Assembly (NCBI RefSeq): GCF_000003815.2
Contig: NC_049988.1
Coordinates: forward strand, 14,954,452-15,018,451
Direction of reading: 5' to 3'
Source of the DNA: Branchiostoma floridae
Taxonomy: Eukaryota; Chordata; Leptocardii; Amphioxiformes; Branchiostomatidae
DNA: 64,000 nt
Positions 33,301 through 45,300 of the stretch are shown here, in pieces. How positions within the stretch are numbered: the first letter of the stretch is position 1; each line of letters begins with the position of its first letter. The translations under genes and the position numbers were made by a program. The notes under the pieces are model-generated. The model was not told the DNA's origin. It made no database searches and saw only the letters and a list, made by a program, of their open reading frames with translations.

Positions 33301-36300
33301 ATTAATTGAATTAACTCTTCCTGCCGGCTAGACGCAGGTGCAGATGTCGGCTCTGTGGGGTGAACGTCCGAAAGGTCATGGCATGGAGAATGAAAGAAAA
33401 CCAATTTCCCCTAAAAAAAGGGCTGTAATAAAGCCTTTTACAGTACTTTATGCCAAAAATTTTACTTGGATCATTTTACCAACTATCTTATGCCTATCTA
33501 TACCAAATGTTACTCATACCAGGGTACAGGGGTGCAAAATATACCGTTATAAGACCGTCAACAACAGTCGCATGGAGCTAACAGCGCAGCGAAAATACCA
33601 TCGCTAGCGTTTCAACTTCGGATAACAAGTTATAAGTAATGTTGAACTCAGTAACGTTAAAGTTTGTTTTTAGTTGCCTTTGACGGTTTGACCTGAAACA
33701 GTGTTACGCTAAACTCCTGAAGAGAAGTTAAGTGACTGCTGCGATTATCATAGATATGCCCCTAAGAACTGATACAATATAAAGCCTTCTGAATAGTCTA
33801 AAATGCGAGAGCCTTAGGCGGGCTTCGCTCCCCCTGGCGGGAACACTGCTATATACGGGATCATGAGGCCCCGCTTATGAATATTAATTAGCCTTTGGCC
33901 TCCTCTTCGCTGATTGGCTAGGTCTTTGATTCAATTAACTCTCCGGCTGACGCGCACAGGTGTGGCTCTGTGCGGGGTCACGGAAGGTCACGTCAGGAGG
34001 CCAAAAGAAAACAAATTTCCCCTCAGAAAAGTGCCAAAATTAATCATTTTAAAGTTGTTTATGTCAAAAATTTTACTTGAATCTTGTTACCAAGTATCTA
34101 ATGCCTATCTATACCAAATTTCAGGTCATTTAATTGTAATACCAGGGTACAGGAGCCAAAAGTGTCCTTTTTTGGTCAAAAATTGGCCAAAAATCGCAAA
34201 AATAAGCATTTTGTTGCACTGTACACCAAAAGTGTTATTGAATTTATATGACGGCATTATCAAGGCACATCTCTGTCAAATTTCAGCTCATTTGGTTGTA
34301 ATACCAGGGTACAGGGGCCAAAAGTGTCCTTTTTTGGTCAAAAATTGGTCAAAAAATCTCAATAAAATCATTTTAGAGGCAGATATGAAAAAAATGGGAA
34401 GAAAGCATCAAGGTATTGGCCCACTCTACCCCTGTGCCGAATTTCAGGTCATTCGGTCCAGAAACGGCGGAGATGAATCACTTTGAAGATTTGACAGGAG
34501 AAAGAAAGAAAGAAAGAAAGAAACATTACGAATACAATATATTTCACCATACTATGTATGGCTGAAATATAATTAAAATGGCATTGAGTCACCAGACAAT
34601 CAGTTGAAGTTGTTTCAACTGAATTTTATCAAACGACCAGCAAGCTGACTTTTCAGCGAATGCCAGGTACATGAATAATCCAAACTGTCGACCGTTACGC
34701 CACAGCGCCCAAACCTACCGCCACACTCGTTCAAGAAGGCGTTGCATTGATGTCTACTGATGTCTTCTGTTGAACAAGCCTTTTACTCGTAAGTCCTTTC
34801 TAACATATACGGGACCAGGACTGCTCGGCATTAAACTTATTACCGTTACCATTCTAAGTAATAAATCTAATTGGTCAACCGTTGCAAATTAAACCTGCCT
34901 TTGAATTTAGAATAACTGTCTTTGCCTTGAACGGAAGCCGTTCATAACCAGGTCAGATGAAAATTGAAATATGCCAGCCAAAATACACCATGTAGGCGCC
35001 GAAGTCTATCAGGGCAAACATTTTGCTAGGTGGCTTGAGGCCAATGATCGAAAGGCGACGTCTTACTGACTTAATCACATTTACATGTCATGCATGTAAA
35101 ATGGATCCGGAGGAAATCATCCTTTCAACCACAAGGACTTAGGCCTGCCATCTAACCATAACATTGACTGTACATGTGACTTCTTTGGATGGGTACCGGT
35201 GTGACAGCGATCTCGCCCCCCCCCCCCCCGGGGATTTGGGGCCCCCCCCCCCCGCCCCCCCCGGGGGCGAAATCACTAGCGATCTCGCCCTCCCCGGCTA
35301 GTGATCTCGCCCCCCTACCTCCCCCCCCCCCAAAAAAAAACGGGTCACACCGGTGTGACAGCGATACCCGGGGGGGCGAGATCACTAGCGTTTTCGACCC
35401 CCTTTAGCGTTTTCGCGCCCCTCCCCCAAGAGCAGCTGGTTACTACATATTACAGGTGCGCTACCTGGTACTATACTGCACCTGGGGAGTAACGTATATG
35501 GTGTGTTACCTGGTACCTATATGGCACCTTATTACCGTACCGTAAGATGTCATACCTCGAAAGTCGGTACTATATTGTTCGGTGCAAACATAACATTGAA
35601 ATGAAAAAGACAATTTTTGCATCTGAGGTGGCATAAAAACAGTGCTACTGCGAACGTATAAATCAACACCGTCTATGGTACGGAATACGTCAGCTATATG
35701 TTTTCAATTTGTCACAGTGTTTTCTTTCTTGTGCTGGAAACATTTCCAAAGCACTAACTAAAACACACGTGAATAATAGTTTCTCATTATAAACACTATC
35801 TACGGAAAAGTTGATATAGCTGTTACTAACTGCTACACAAACACTGGTAAAGTACCAGTCTTAAGAAACACGGGTAAATGCATCAGTTCCTAAATACTAG
35901 AAAAAACAGTCATTTTGGAGGTGAAGATATCCCTTGGCCAGGTGCATATACCAAAATGTGCGTTATTCTAATTAATACCTAATATTTGCATAATCAATAA
36001 AGACATTAAATAGTTCTTTTTCAATTCATGGTAGAGACTTCATATTTGAGATATATAGGTTGCTTGAGGACAGGTGAATACAATGAAATACATCTTACAT
36101 CAAGACTCAGGTATATGCAATAATGGGAATACAAGGGACCCAACCCTCCTTGTCTTAAACAAGTTCAACTATCTTATTACCATGTAATTACGTTAATATT
36201 GATACTATGAATGGAGTTATGTATCAAACTCGTGTACTTATATCATTCTGAAACTGCATTTTGTGATTTATACCAATCAACTTCTAATATGTCATGTAAA

Positions 36301-39300
36301 CCCGTTTTTTGGGGAGGGGGGGCGAAATCGCTAAAGGGGGGCGAGGTAGGGGGGCGAGATCACTAGCCGGGGAGGGCGAGATCGCTAGTGATTTCGCCCC
36401 GGGGGGGGGGCGAGATCGCTAGTGATCTCGCCCTCCCCGGGGGGGCGAGATCGCTGTCACACCGGTACAGAAAAGTCAGGTACAAGTACGGTCCAGGTCC
36501 AGAGGATCAGGTCCAGGTCCGGACCTAAACCTGAACCTAATTGTCTGTGGAAATAAAATGAAACGTTCGAAAGATTACTCAACGAATTTTAGAGAGAAAG
36601 AACGAATTTTCACACGTTATGTGTATTTTGTTGTCTTCTAAGTCATTCTTTTATGTATTACGCAATATATAGATTATTAAAAAAATCGGCGAGAGTAACA
36701 CAGAGTTCCGCAGTGAACGAATCCCGCAGTGCTGCACCGGTGCCCCAGGTGCAGTGAGATACCACCTTTAGTACTCAAGTCTTATACAGTAGCTTTGACG
36801 TCACTGTAATTTCCGCTGAATTACCCGGGGGCTGACAGAGAAGCTCCGACACAAAACCAGGCGATGACAACAGGATTAAAAGGACACTGTCATCACGTAA
36901 TTACCACTATCGACTTTAGCCCGCCTGTAATGATTTCTTTAGATCTGAAGTTTCCATTTCCTCAGTTTCATAAATGTTCATTAGCTCATTTTGTCGGATC
37001 GCACAACAAATATTTCCCAACTCAAATTTGCGCTTGATCCTTTTTGTAGTCACTGTTATTCTGAAATTGACCGTGCAAAGTTTTCGTGAATGGCCCCGCA
37101 TATTACATTTTAGAAATAGATCACAAACACTTAAATGCCTAAACAACTTCCAAAGGTGCTATTGAATTTTCAGAGCTCATTTGTGCTAAGCTCTGCTACG
37201 TTTAGGTTGATAGGTCAAAAGTAAACTTACAGCAATTTTGAATCATTTCGTGACATGTAAAACGATTTCAAATCCCGTTACATGTAAGTTATGGTCTATC
37301 AACCTTTAAGTTAATCTTAGTGGAGCACAAATGGGGTTTACAAAGCTAGCTAGCAAGGTCGTCGCTTTTCAGTGATCCTGGATCAAGGTTAGAATATCTA
37401 AAACAAGTGCTTTAGAAATAAAGCTGGCATTTCAAATTAAGTTTGCAATCTTTGTTTCTCATGACCGGTAAACCACATAAGGAGTAACACATCAGCATCA
37501 AGGTTGAAATATTCAAACAAGTGCTTTAGAAATAAAGATGACATTTCAAATTAAGTTTACAATCTCTGTTTCTCCTGACCGGTAGACCACACTAAGGAGT
37601 AACACACCAGTTTGGTACAATAGGTATAAGCTGTGTGAGGAGACCGGACTGTAAGGTTTGATCCACTCGCTCCAGTATGGGCCCGTCCTTTTTTAAGATA
37701 CGTTTGGTGGGATCTTTAAAGGTGAAGTCTCACTGCACTTGAGTCACGATTGCGTCATTTCGGGGTGCGTTCACTGCGTCACTGTTTTGTTATTTTCTCC
37801 ATTTTTTTTATATTTCAGCCATACATAGTATGGTGAAATATATTGTATTCGTAATGTTTCTTTCTTTCTTTCTTCTTTCTCCTGTCAAATCTTCAAAGTG
37901 ATTCATCTCCGCCGTTCCTGGACCGAATGACCTGAAATTTGGCACAGGGGTAGAATGGGCCAATACCTTGATGTTTTTTTCTCAGTTTTTTCATATCTGC
38001 CTCTAAAATGATTTTATTGAGATTTTTTTGGTCAATTTTAGACCAAAACTGTATATTTTGGCCCCTGTACCCTGGTATTACAACCAAATGAGCTGAAATT
38101 TGACAGAGATGTGCCTTGATAATGCCCCCATATAAATTCGATAACACTTTTGGTGTACAGTACAACAAAATGCTTATTTTTGCGATTTTTTGACCAATTT
38201 TTGACCAAAAAAGGACACTTTTGGCCCCTGTACCCTGGTATTACAACCAAATGAGCTGAAATTTGACAGAGATGTGCCTTGATAATGCCCCCATATAAAT
38301 TCAATAACACTTTTGGTGTACAGTACAACAAAATGCTTATTTTTGCGATTTTTTAAACCAATTTTTGACCAAAAAAGGACACTTTTGGCTCCTGTACCTT
38401 GGTATTGCAACCGAATGAGCTGAAATTTGACACAGATGTGCCTTGATAATACCTTCATATAAATTCAATAACACTTTTGGTGTAAAGTGCAACAAAAGGC
38501 TTATTTTTTGCGATTTTTGGCCAATTTTTGACCAAAAAAGGACACTTTTGGCTCCTGTACCCTGGTATTACAATCAAATGACCTGAAATTTGGTATAGAT
38601 AGGCATTAGATACTTGGTAACAAGATTCAAGTCAAATTTTTGACATAAACAACTTTAAAATGATTAATTTTGGCACTTTTCTGAGGGGAAATTTGTTTTC
38701 TTTTGGCCTCCTGACGTGACCTTCCGTGACCCCGCACAGAGCCACACCTGTGCGCGTCAGCCGGAGAGTTGATTGAATCAAAGACCTAGCCAATCAGCGA
38801 AGAGGAGGCCAAAGGCTAATTAATATTTATAAGCGGGGCCTCATGATCCCGTATATAGCAGTGTTCCCGCCAGGGGGAGCGAAGCCCGCCTAAGGCTCTC
38901 GCATTTTACACTATTCAGAATGCTTTATATTGTATCAGTTCTTAGGGGCATATCTATGATAATCGCAGCAGTCACTTAACTTCTCTTCAGGAGTTTAGCG
39001 TAACACTATTTCAGGTCAAACCGTCAAAGGTAACTAAAAACAAACTTTAACGTTACTGAGTTCAACAGTACTTATAACTTGTTATCCGAAGTTGAAACGC
39101 TAGCGATGGTATTTTCGCTGCGCTGTTAGCTCCGTGCGACTGTTGTTGACTGTCATATAACGGTATATTTTGCACCCCTGTACCCTGGTATGAGTAACAT
39201 TTGGTATAGATAGGCATAAGATAGTTGGTAAAATGATCCAAGTAAAATTTTTGGCTTAAAGTACTGTAAAAGGCTTAATTACAGCACTTTTTTAGGGGAA

Positions 39301-42300
39301 ATTGGTTTTCTTTCGTTCTCCATGCCATGATCTTTCGGACGTTCACCCCACAGAGCCGGCATCTGCACCTGCGTCTAGCCGGCAGAAAGAGTTAATTCAA
39401 TTAATGGTTCAGCCAATCAGCGAAGAGGAAAGCGAAGGCTAATTAATCAAATTCTATTCTATAAAACATGTGGGACTCAGTGTTACAGTCTAAATATTTT
39501 GTAGAAGCACCGCTGTAGGAAAGAAGGTCCAAGCAATGTAAAACATCACGTAGCATGAAGTTTGCTGTCAACTGGCACACAGCACATGGCTGTTTGAAAC
39601 TCTAAGTCTAATCAACAGCCGTGTTTGATTGATAGCCGGCGGTCCTTTGATGAAGTCGGCGAAAGGTGCGTTAGTTAGAAAATCTGCGTTTAGTTTTGAT
39701 ACGTAATTATAAGTTAGACAGTGGCGAGAATGATTATTTTCTCATCAATATTTCTCTTCAGAATTATTTGAACTTAATTGTACATCTAAACAATTGGCTT
39801 ACCTGTGCAATGTTTATATGATTAATGATCAGTGTACTGAAATCATGTGTAACGTATGGCTCCTAGTCAATAGATCAGCATTTTCTCTATAGTGACCACC
39901 TGTCTATAGTGGCCACATTTCCTAGTGCTGTTGTTGTTTGACATAAACTTTGAACATTTAAATTGTAAGTAACTTTAAACTGCCAGAGTTTCAGCCCAAT
40001 AAAACACTCTCAGCGCCAGGGTATGAACAGACTGACCAGACAGACGAAAATAAATCCTCGAACAAGGTTCAATCGTATCTTCCGGGTCTGGCAGGAAGTT
40101 GTTAAACTAAAATAAGAATAGGCTCGATGGCTGATTGCATACAAAGTAAAACAGTTTAACAGTTTTACAGCTTGAAGAAAACAAACGCTCCTACAGTACC
40201 TGCACCTGCTTGATAATTATTAAATCGTATGCCCTACTTGAATAAAAAAAGTTCACTGCAATAATAAATGTACCCACATCACAAGGAGCTTATACTTTTT
40301 TAAACTTACACCTAGTTATCGTACTGAAAATTGTTAATGACATTACATGAAGTCATTCAACAATTTTCAGTCATGATGAAAATTTTCTGAATGGAAGGTG
40401 TGATTATTGTCATTTTCTGAAAAATAGAAGCAAGCTCTGTTTTTACCTGGAATCAATTCTCAATACCAGTCCACTTTTGGGGATAATGTACTGTTAAGAG
40501 GATGTTCCATTTTTGCGCAGGGGTGATTTGGAACAGTCCAATGTTGTGTGGGAAGGGGTATGGCTGAAATATGCTGTATTTGCTCTTAAGCAAATGTCGG
40601 CCTTTCTAGTTATGATTGAGATTTTTATGATGTTTCGTAATACGTAAAGATATGACTTAGAAGTAGACAAAATACACAAATAAAAGTCAGAAAATTCGTT
40701 CTTTATCTTTGGAATTCGTTGAGCATCTTTCGAAGCCCGCAGTGACGCAAGCGTGACGCAAGTGCAGTGAGAGCGCACCTTAACTTAACCCGTTCGAGGT
40801 GTGGGTCTCCACGGACAAGGGCCTTTGGCTCTGCATACCATCCGAGAGGACCCCCATAGCCGAAGCTAGGTAATCATTTCCACCTGTGTCGAGTGAGGAA
40901 CTAGGTGTTAAGTGATTTTACCAACAGCACAACATTGAGGCCTGAGGGAATTTGAGTCAAAAACAATCCTAACTACACTGCCACCTTTCTGCATACCTCC
41001 ATGGTGGTCCAAGCCCCCGTTTAGAACTCACAGAGTACGTCACTACTCTGCTTGTGATCTTGGATAAGTCGACGAGTAAGACACAATCTCATAAATCCAC
41101 ATAGACATGTCTCTACTGTGAGGAGCTGTAAGATCCAATTCGCTATCCGCAGGTGCCAGTGAGAGTCCCCCGGGCCAGATACGCTTATTTAGCTGGCTAA
41201 TGAAGAAGACTGACTCTTGATATTGACACGACAGCACCGTAACCAATAACACATGTTCACGAATAGATGCATCAAGGCCTTTATTAGAATGTGATTTATA
41301 GTAGCCTGTGGCATACACTTTATACCTTAAGGAGAAGTGATTTGTGTAAGAGGATGACTTGAATGAAACATATTACTTTTATTTGTCATGTCTCGATACA
41401 CAAAGCAAATAGACATGACAACTCACGTGCGGCGAGAAACGTAAGTGAAACACTGTTGGCAAAAGTTATGGGTTTTCATTGCAATATATATTAGCAAGAC
41501 ATGGTGGCAGCACACTCAAGCCGTAATCTATTTCCATGCCACCACCATCACAAAGACAATGCACGGATTCACGTGTAAACTTAGGTTTCAAGTTAGGGCT
41601 GGTATGACGTGTTCTATTAAACCCATTGACATCACTCCCTTCGTAATTGTTGGCGCCAATAACCAACAGGATGAAATAAGATAGATTCACCTTCGGATTG
41701 GGAGTGAAGTGCGTAGACGTATTATGTTTACGCACTTCACTTAATTTTGTTTCATGTTGGTGGAAATGCTTTCAAGATGTCTATTTGCGGTTATCTACGT
41801 GCAACCGGCGTCGATACGTTCTATTAAACTCATACATCGCCCCCCTTTTGGCGACAGTTAAATGTATGCACTAAAAGGATGATTGCACTCTTTTTGGTTT
41901 GGAAGTAGAACACATTGAACTTACACCCTTCGTAAATTTTGACAACAGTTACTAATAGGATGAAATTTCATTAGTTTTAAATCCACCTTCGAAGAGAGAG
42001 TGAAGTGCGTATACGTATGTTTTAGTGAGTAAAGTAGACGTACTTTTGCTTTACTTGATGGACTTTACTTGAATGTCTCTGAAATGACGTAGATATGAAA
42101 TGCTTTCAATATGTCTATTTCTAGTTAGTAATACAAAAGTGCAGTTCAAAGAAATACGTAACATGTTATCCAACAGGTGCCGGCATGTTCTATTAAACTC
42201 AAACATATCGCCACCCGGTGTATGTTTTGGAGACAGATAAATGTATGCACTAAAAGGATGAATGCACTCTACTCTGCATTCGGCGTGGAAGTAGACTTAT

Positions 42301-45300
42301 AGTGTTTTAGGTGAGTAAACTTGAAAAGTTTTTAAGATTATTTACAACCGATTCTCAAAGGAGCTCAAAAAAGAACAAGAAGCGGCCATGACTTCAAGTA
42401 CCAGAGTTACCAACCTAGGATTGATTGAGTTGTTCAGTGTAATATAACCAGCTGCTGCCGCGCCGCGTGCCTGCGAAGCTGGTGTGTTACGCCGAGGGGC
42501 GGTTATACCGGCTATATAGATACAGATACAGATACAGATTCGTGTGTACACCATTCCGTAATTACAGTTACAATGTAAAAGAAATGAAAAACATCTGCCT
42601 TCCCGACGGGGCCCCAGCTCAGGTATCACTACCCTTCTGTAATGTTCGGAGACAGTTACTAACGGGATAAAATTAATCCTATCCCAACTTCGTAGTGGGA
42701 GTGAAGTAGACCAGACTCAACGTTATACATCTGTAATAGAAGTCACATACGTACGTGTCTGTAAATTGGAGGGGTATTACATATATGTCGTTATGTGGTG
42801 TCATTTGTTGCTTCTTGCTGATTGAAAATAAATCATCATAAGGAATTCTAGATGCAAAATGTGACAATTTTGTCCAAATTGATTGCTGAAGACGTTTCCG
42901 GGTAGTCCTTGTTATCCTCGGTAGTCTAATACCACCACCATCATAAATCACATTCAATATATTGTAATTTCGGTACTTTTATCATGTTTCAATGTGACTG
43001 AATTGGATATCGCAATCCAACTTCATTTTGAAGGATGCAAGTTGATCATCATAGAAGCAGAGATTTATCATACGCCAAATAGCAGTTACTCAAGCAACTG
43101 GATACTATTTTTCATGTCCTTGAGTAACCGTTATTTCTAAAATCATATCCAGTTGCTTGAGTAACTGCTATAAGGTGTATAATATATCACAAGCAGTCTT
43201 TAGTTCTATGATGAACAGCTCTTATACTTCAAAATAAAGTTGGATTACGATATTCAATCAATTGAAGTTGGAACATGATACTTAAGCCAATCATAAGATA
43301 AAACGTAATAAAAGTACCGCAATGCCACTATAATCAAGACGATGATTGCTAATGGTGTACATATCTTATTACCTGGATTCTGGCCTTCATCGATGTAATT
43401 TGTTTTAGTATCTTTGGAAAGAAATGTATTCAGATACTAGTCTTAAAACTGGTTTAAAAATCAAAGACAGCGTTGTTAATTGTATCACATTGTCCTGCGC
43501 CAGTGTAGGGACATTGATCTAACTACAAATTACTCTCGACAGTCGCTGGAAGTTTTGACATGAAACTGGATCTACAAGTCCCGTAGAGGTGAGCAGCACT
43601 GACGTCAGCAACGCCAGGACGGTAGCAGGAGCCAGGATATAATGGATAGAAAAGTTTTCTGCCGATTAATGAAAAGATCCTACCGGCAAATTGATTTTGT
43701 CAGATCTGTATGCGAACAGCGGCTTGTAAGAAAGCACTACTGTGTCAGTTGTAGTTACAGACACCGGGGAAGCCGCAACAGGTGCATGGGGGTGGGAGTG
43801 GGGTGTAAAAAGATCTATATTGGGAAAGATACATGATAGAAAATGACAGAAGAAAATGAAATATACAAAGATAGAGTTGGCAATCCGCCAGAGAAGGCTC
43901 ACAAGTAGTTCTCGAGGAAGGGATTAAAAGGCCAAAAGAAGAAGTTCGACATTGTACAGATACACGTTGAAGGCCTAGGTTTACCGGGTATGCAAAACAA
44001 ACAAAACATAACAGGAATTACAGGAATAAAACCCGTAACCTCTTGTCCGCTCGACGACATGATCAAGGTATAAAGAAAGTATCTTACAAACATACCAAAA
44101 GTCATGACGAACCGTCAACACGTTCTCGGGTTATTCTCGTCCAAAGTTTGAAAGGAAATCGGCAACTGCAGTCCAAACTCACAGCACGTACTCTCTACCC
44201 CAAGGGCTATCTGCCACTCAAAAATTACAACCTCAGCATGTCCAGAACACGTCAAAAATGGCTTTGTAAAGGTTCCGCTGCAATATCTTAGCAAGCCGCT
44301 AGAGGGCACATTATCAAATCCATCTGAAGCTTCTCGATTTATTCTGTTTACATATAGACAGAAAGACACGCATACAAACACGCTCCAAGTATAACCTTCT
44401 AGCAAAGGTAGAAATATACCAACTCACCCGTATGATGTAGAAGACGGCTTTGCAGGCGAACGCCCCGAAGACCCAGGATGGCCCCAGGGCGAAGGACGTG
44501 GCCACGAACGGGACGCAGCAGACCAGGAACGCTAGGTCCGTGATGGCCAGGTTCACGATGTAGTAGTTGGTCACCGTCTTCATGTCACTGGACTTACTGA
44601 CGACCAAGATGACCAGGATGTTCCCAACCATCCCTGCGTGGAAAGCAAAGAGAGAGTGGCTGCAAATACACCAGATATTATATTGATAGATCGAATCCTA
44701 CCAACAACGTGTTGCGATGCAGTTGTTTCCACTGTACATATATAGTCAAAACTGTCACAAAAGGAGTCCCACTGGCACGAAATAATCTTCAAACTAATAC
44801 TGATAAAATTTGCAGGACTAATTTGGTTCCCTTTATTGAGTGAATCCTACCAACAACGTGCTTCAACGTGGTTCTTGTCATTATTCAGCAAAACCCTGCC
44901 ACAGAAGAGTCCTATCGGCATGGATTATGATTGACTTTAATGGACTTTCAATTTTCCATTGTGCTGGCAAATACAGTCTATCCCTTCTAAAGAGTGAATC
45001 CTACCAAAAACGTGCTTAAATGTCACAGTGGTTCTTTCCATTGTACAGCAAAACCTTGCCACAAAAGGCGTCCTACAGGTGTGGGTTATGATTAATCTTC
45101 ATGCTAGAACTTGCAGGACTTTTTGTTGTGTTGGAAAATACAGTTTAACCATGGTATGGAGTGAATCCTACCACAAACGTGTTACAATGTGGTTCTTTCC
45201 ATTGTGCAGCAAAACCCTATCGGCGCGGATTGGCCTTCCGTCTAACAACACTCTTAGAATTTGCAGGACTTATCCTTGTCCATTGTGCTGGAAGATACAA

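Larger units (their letters stand above)
37719..40781. mobile_element. Type-A MITE, copy 5, split by the ~3-kb element
   Basis: Left part 37719-37805 (aggtgaagtctcactgcact, cactgttttgttattttctc). Right part ~40612-40781 (gtttcgtaatacgtaaagat, gtgacgcaagtgcagtgaga then gcgcacc). Together they make one MITE interrupted by 37806-40610. A-T-rich text (tttttttat / atttttat) at both break points may be the target duplication. Confidence 0.82.

Noticed and set aside
33914-34486. 190-codon frame as a real gene
   Set aside because: It lies wholly in the repeated element, the inverted copy breaks the frame, and it is built from the 162-bp unit. Kept only as a repeat observation.
31552-40610. A single 9-kb palindromic duplication
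   Set aside because: The right copy interrupts a MITE precisely, and the copies differ by a 530-bp block, so two separate insertions explain it better.
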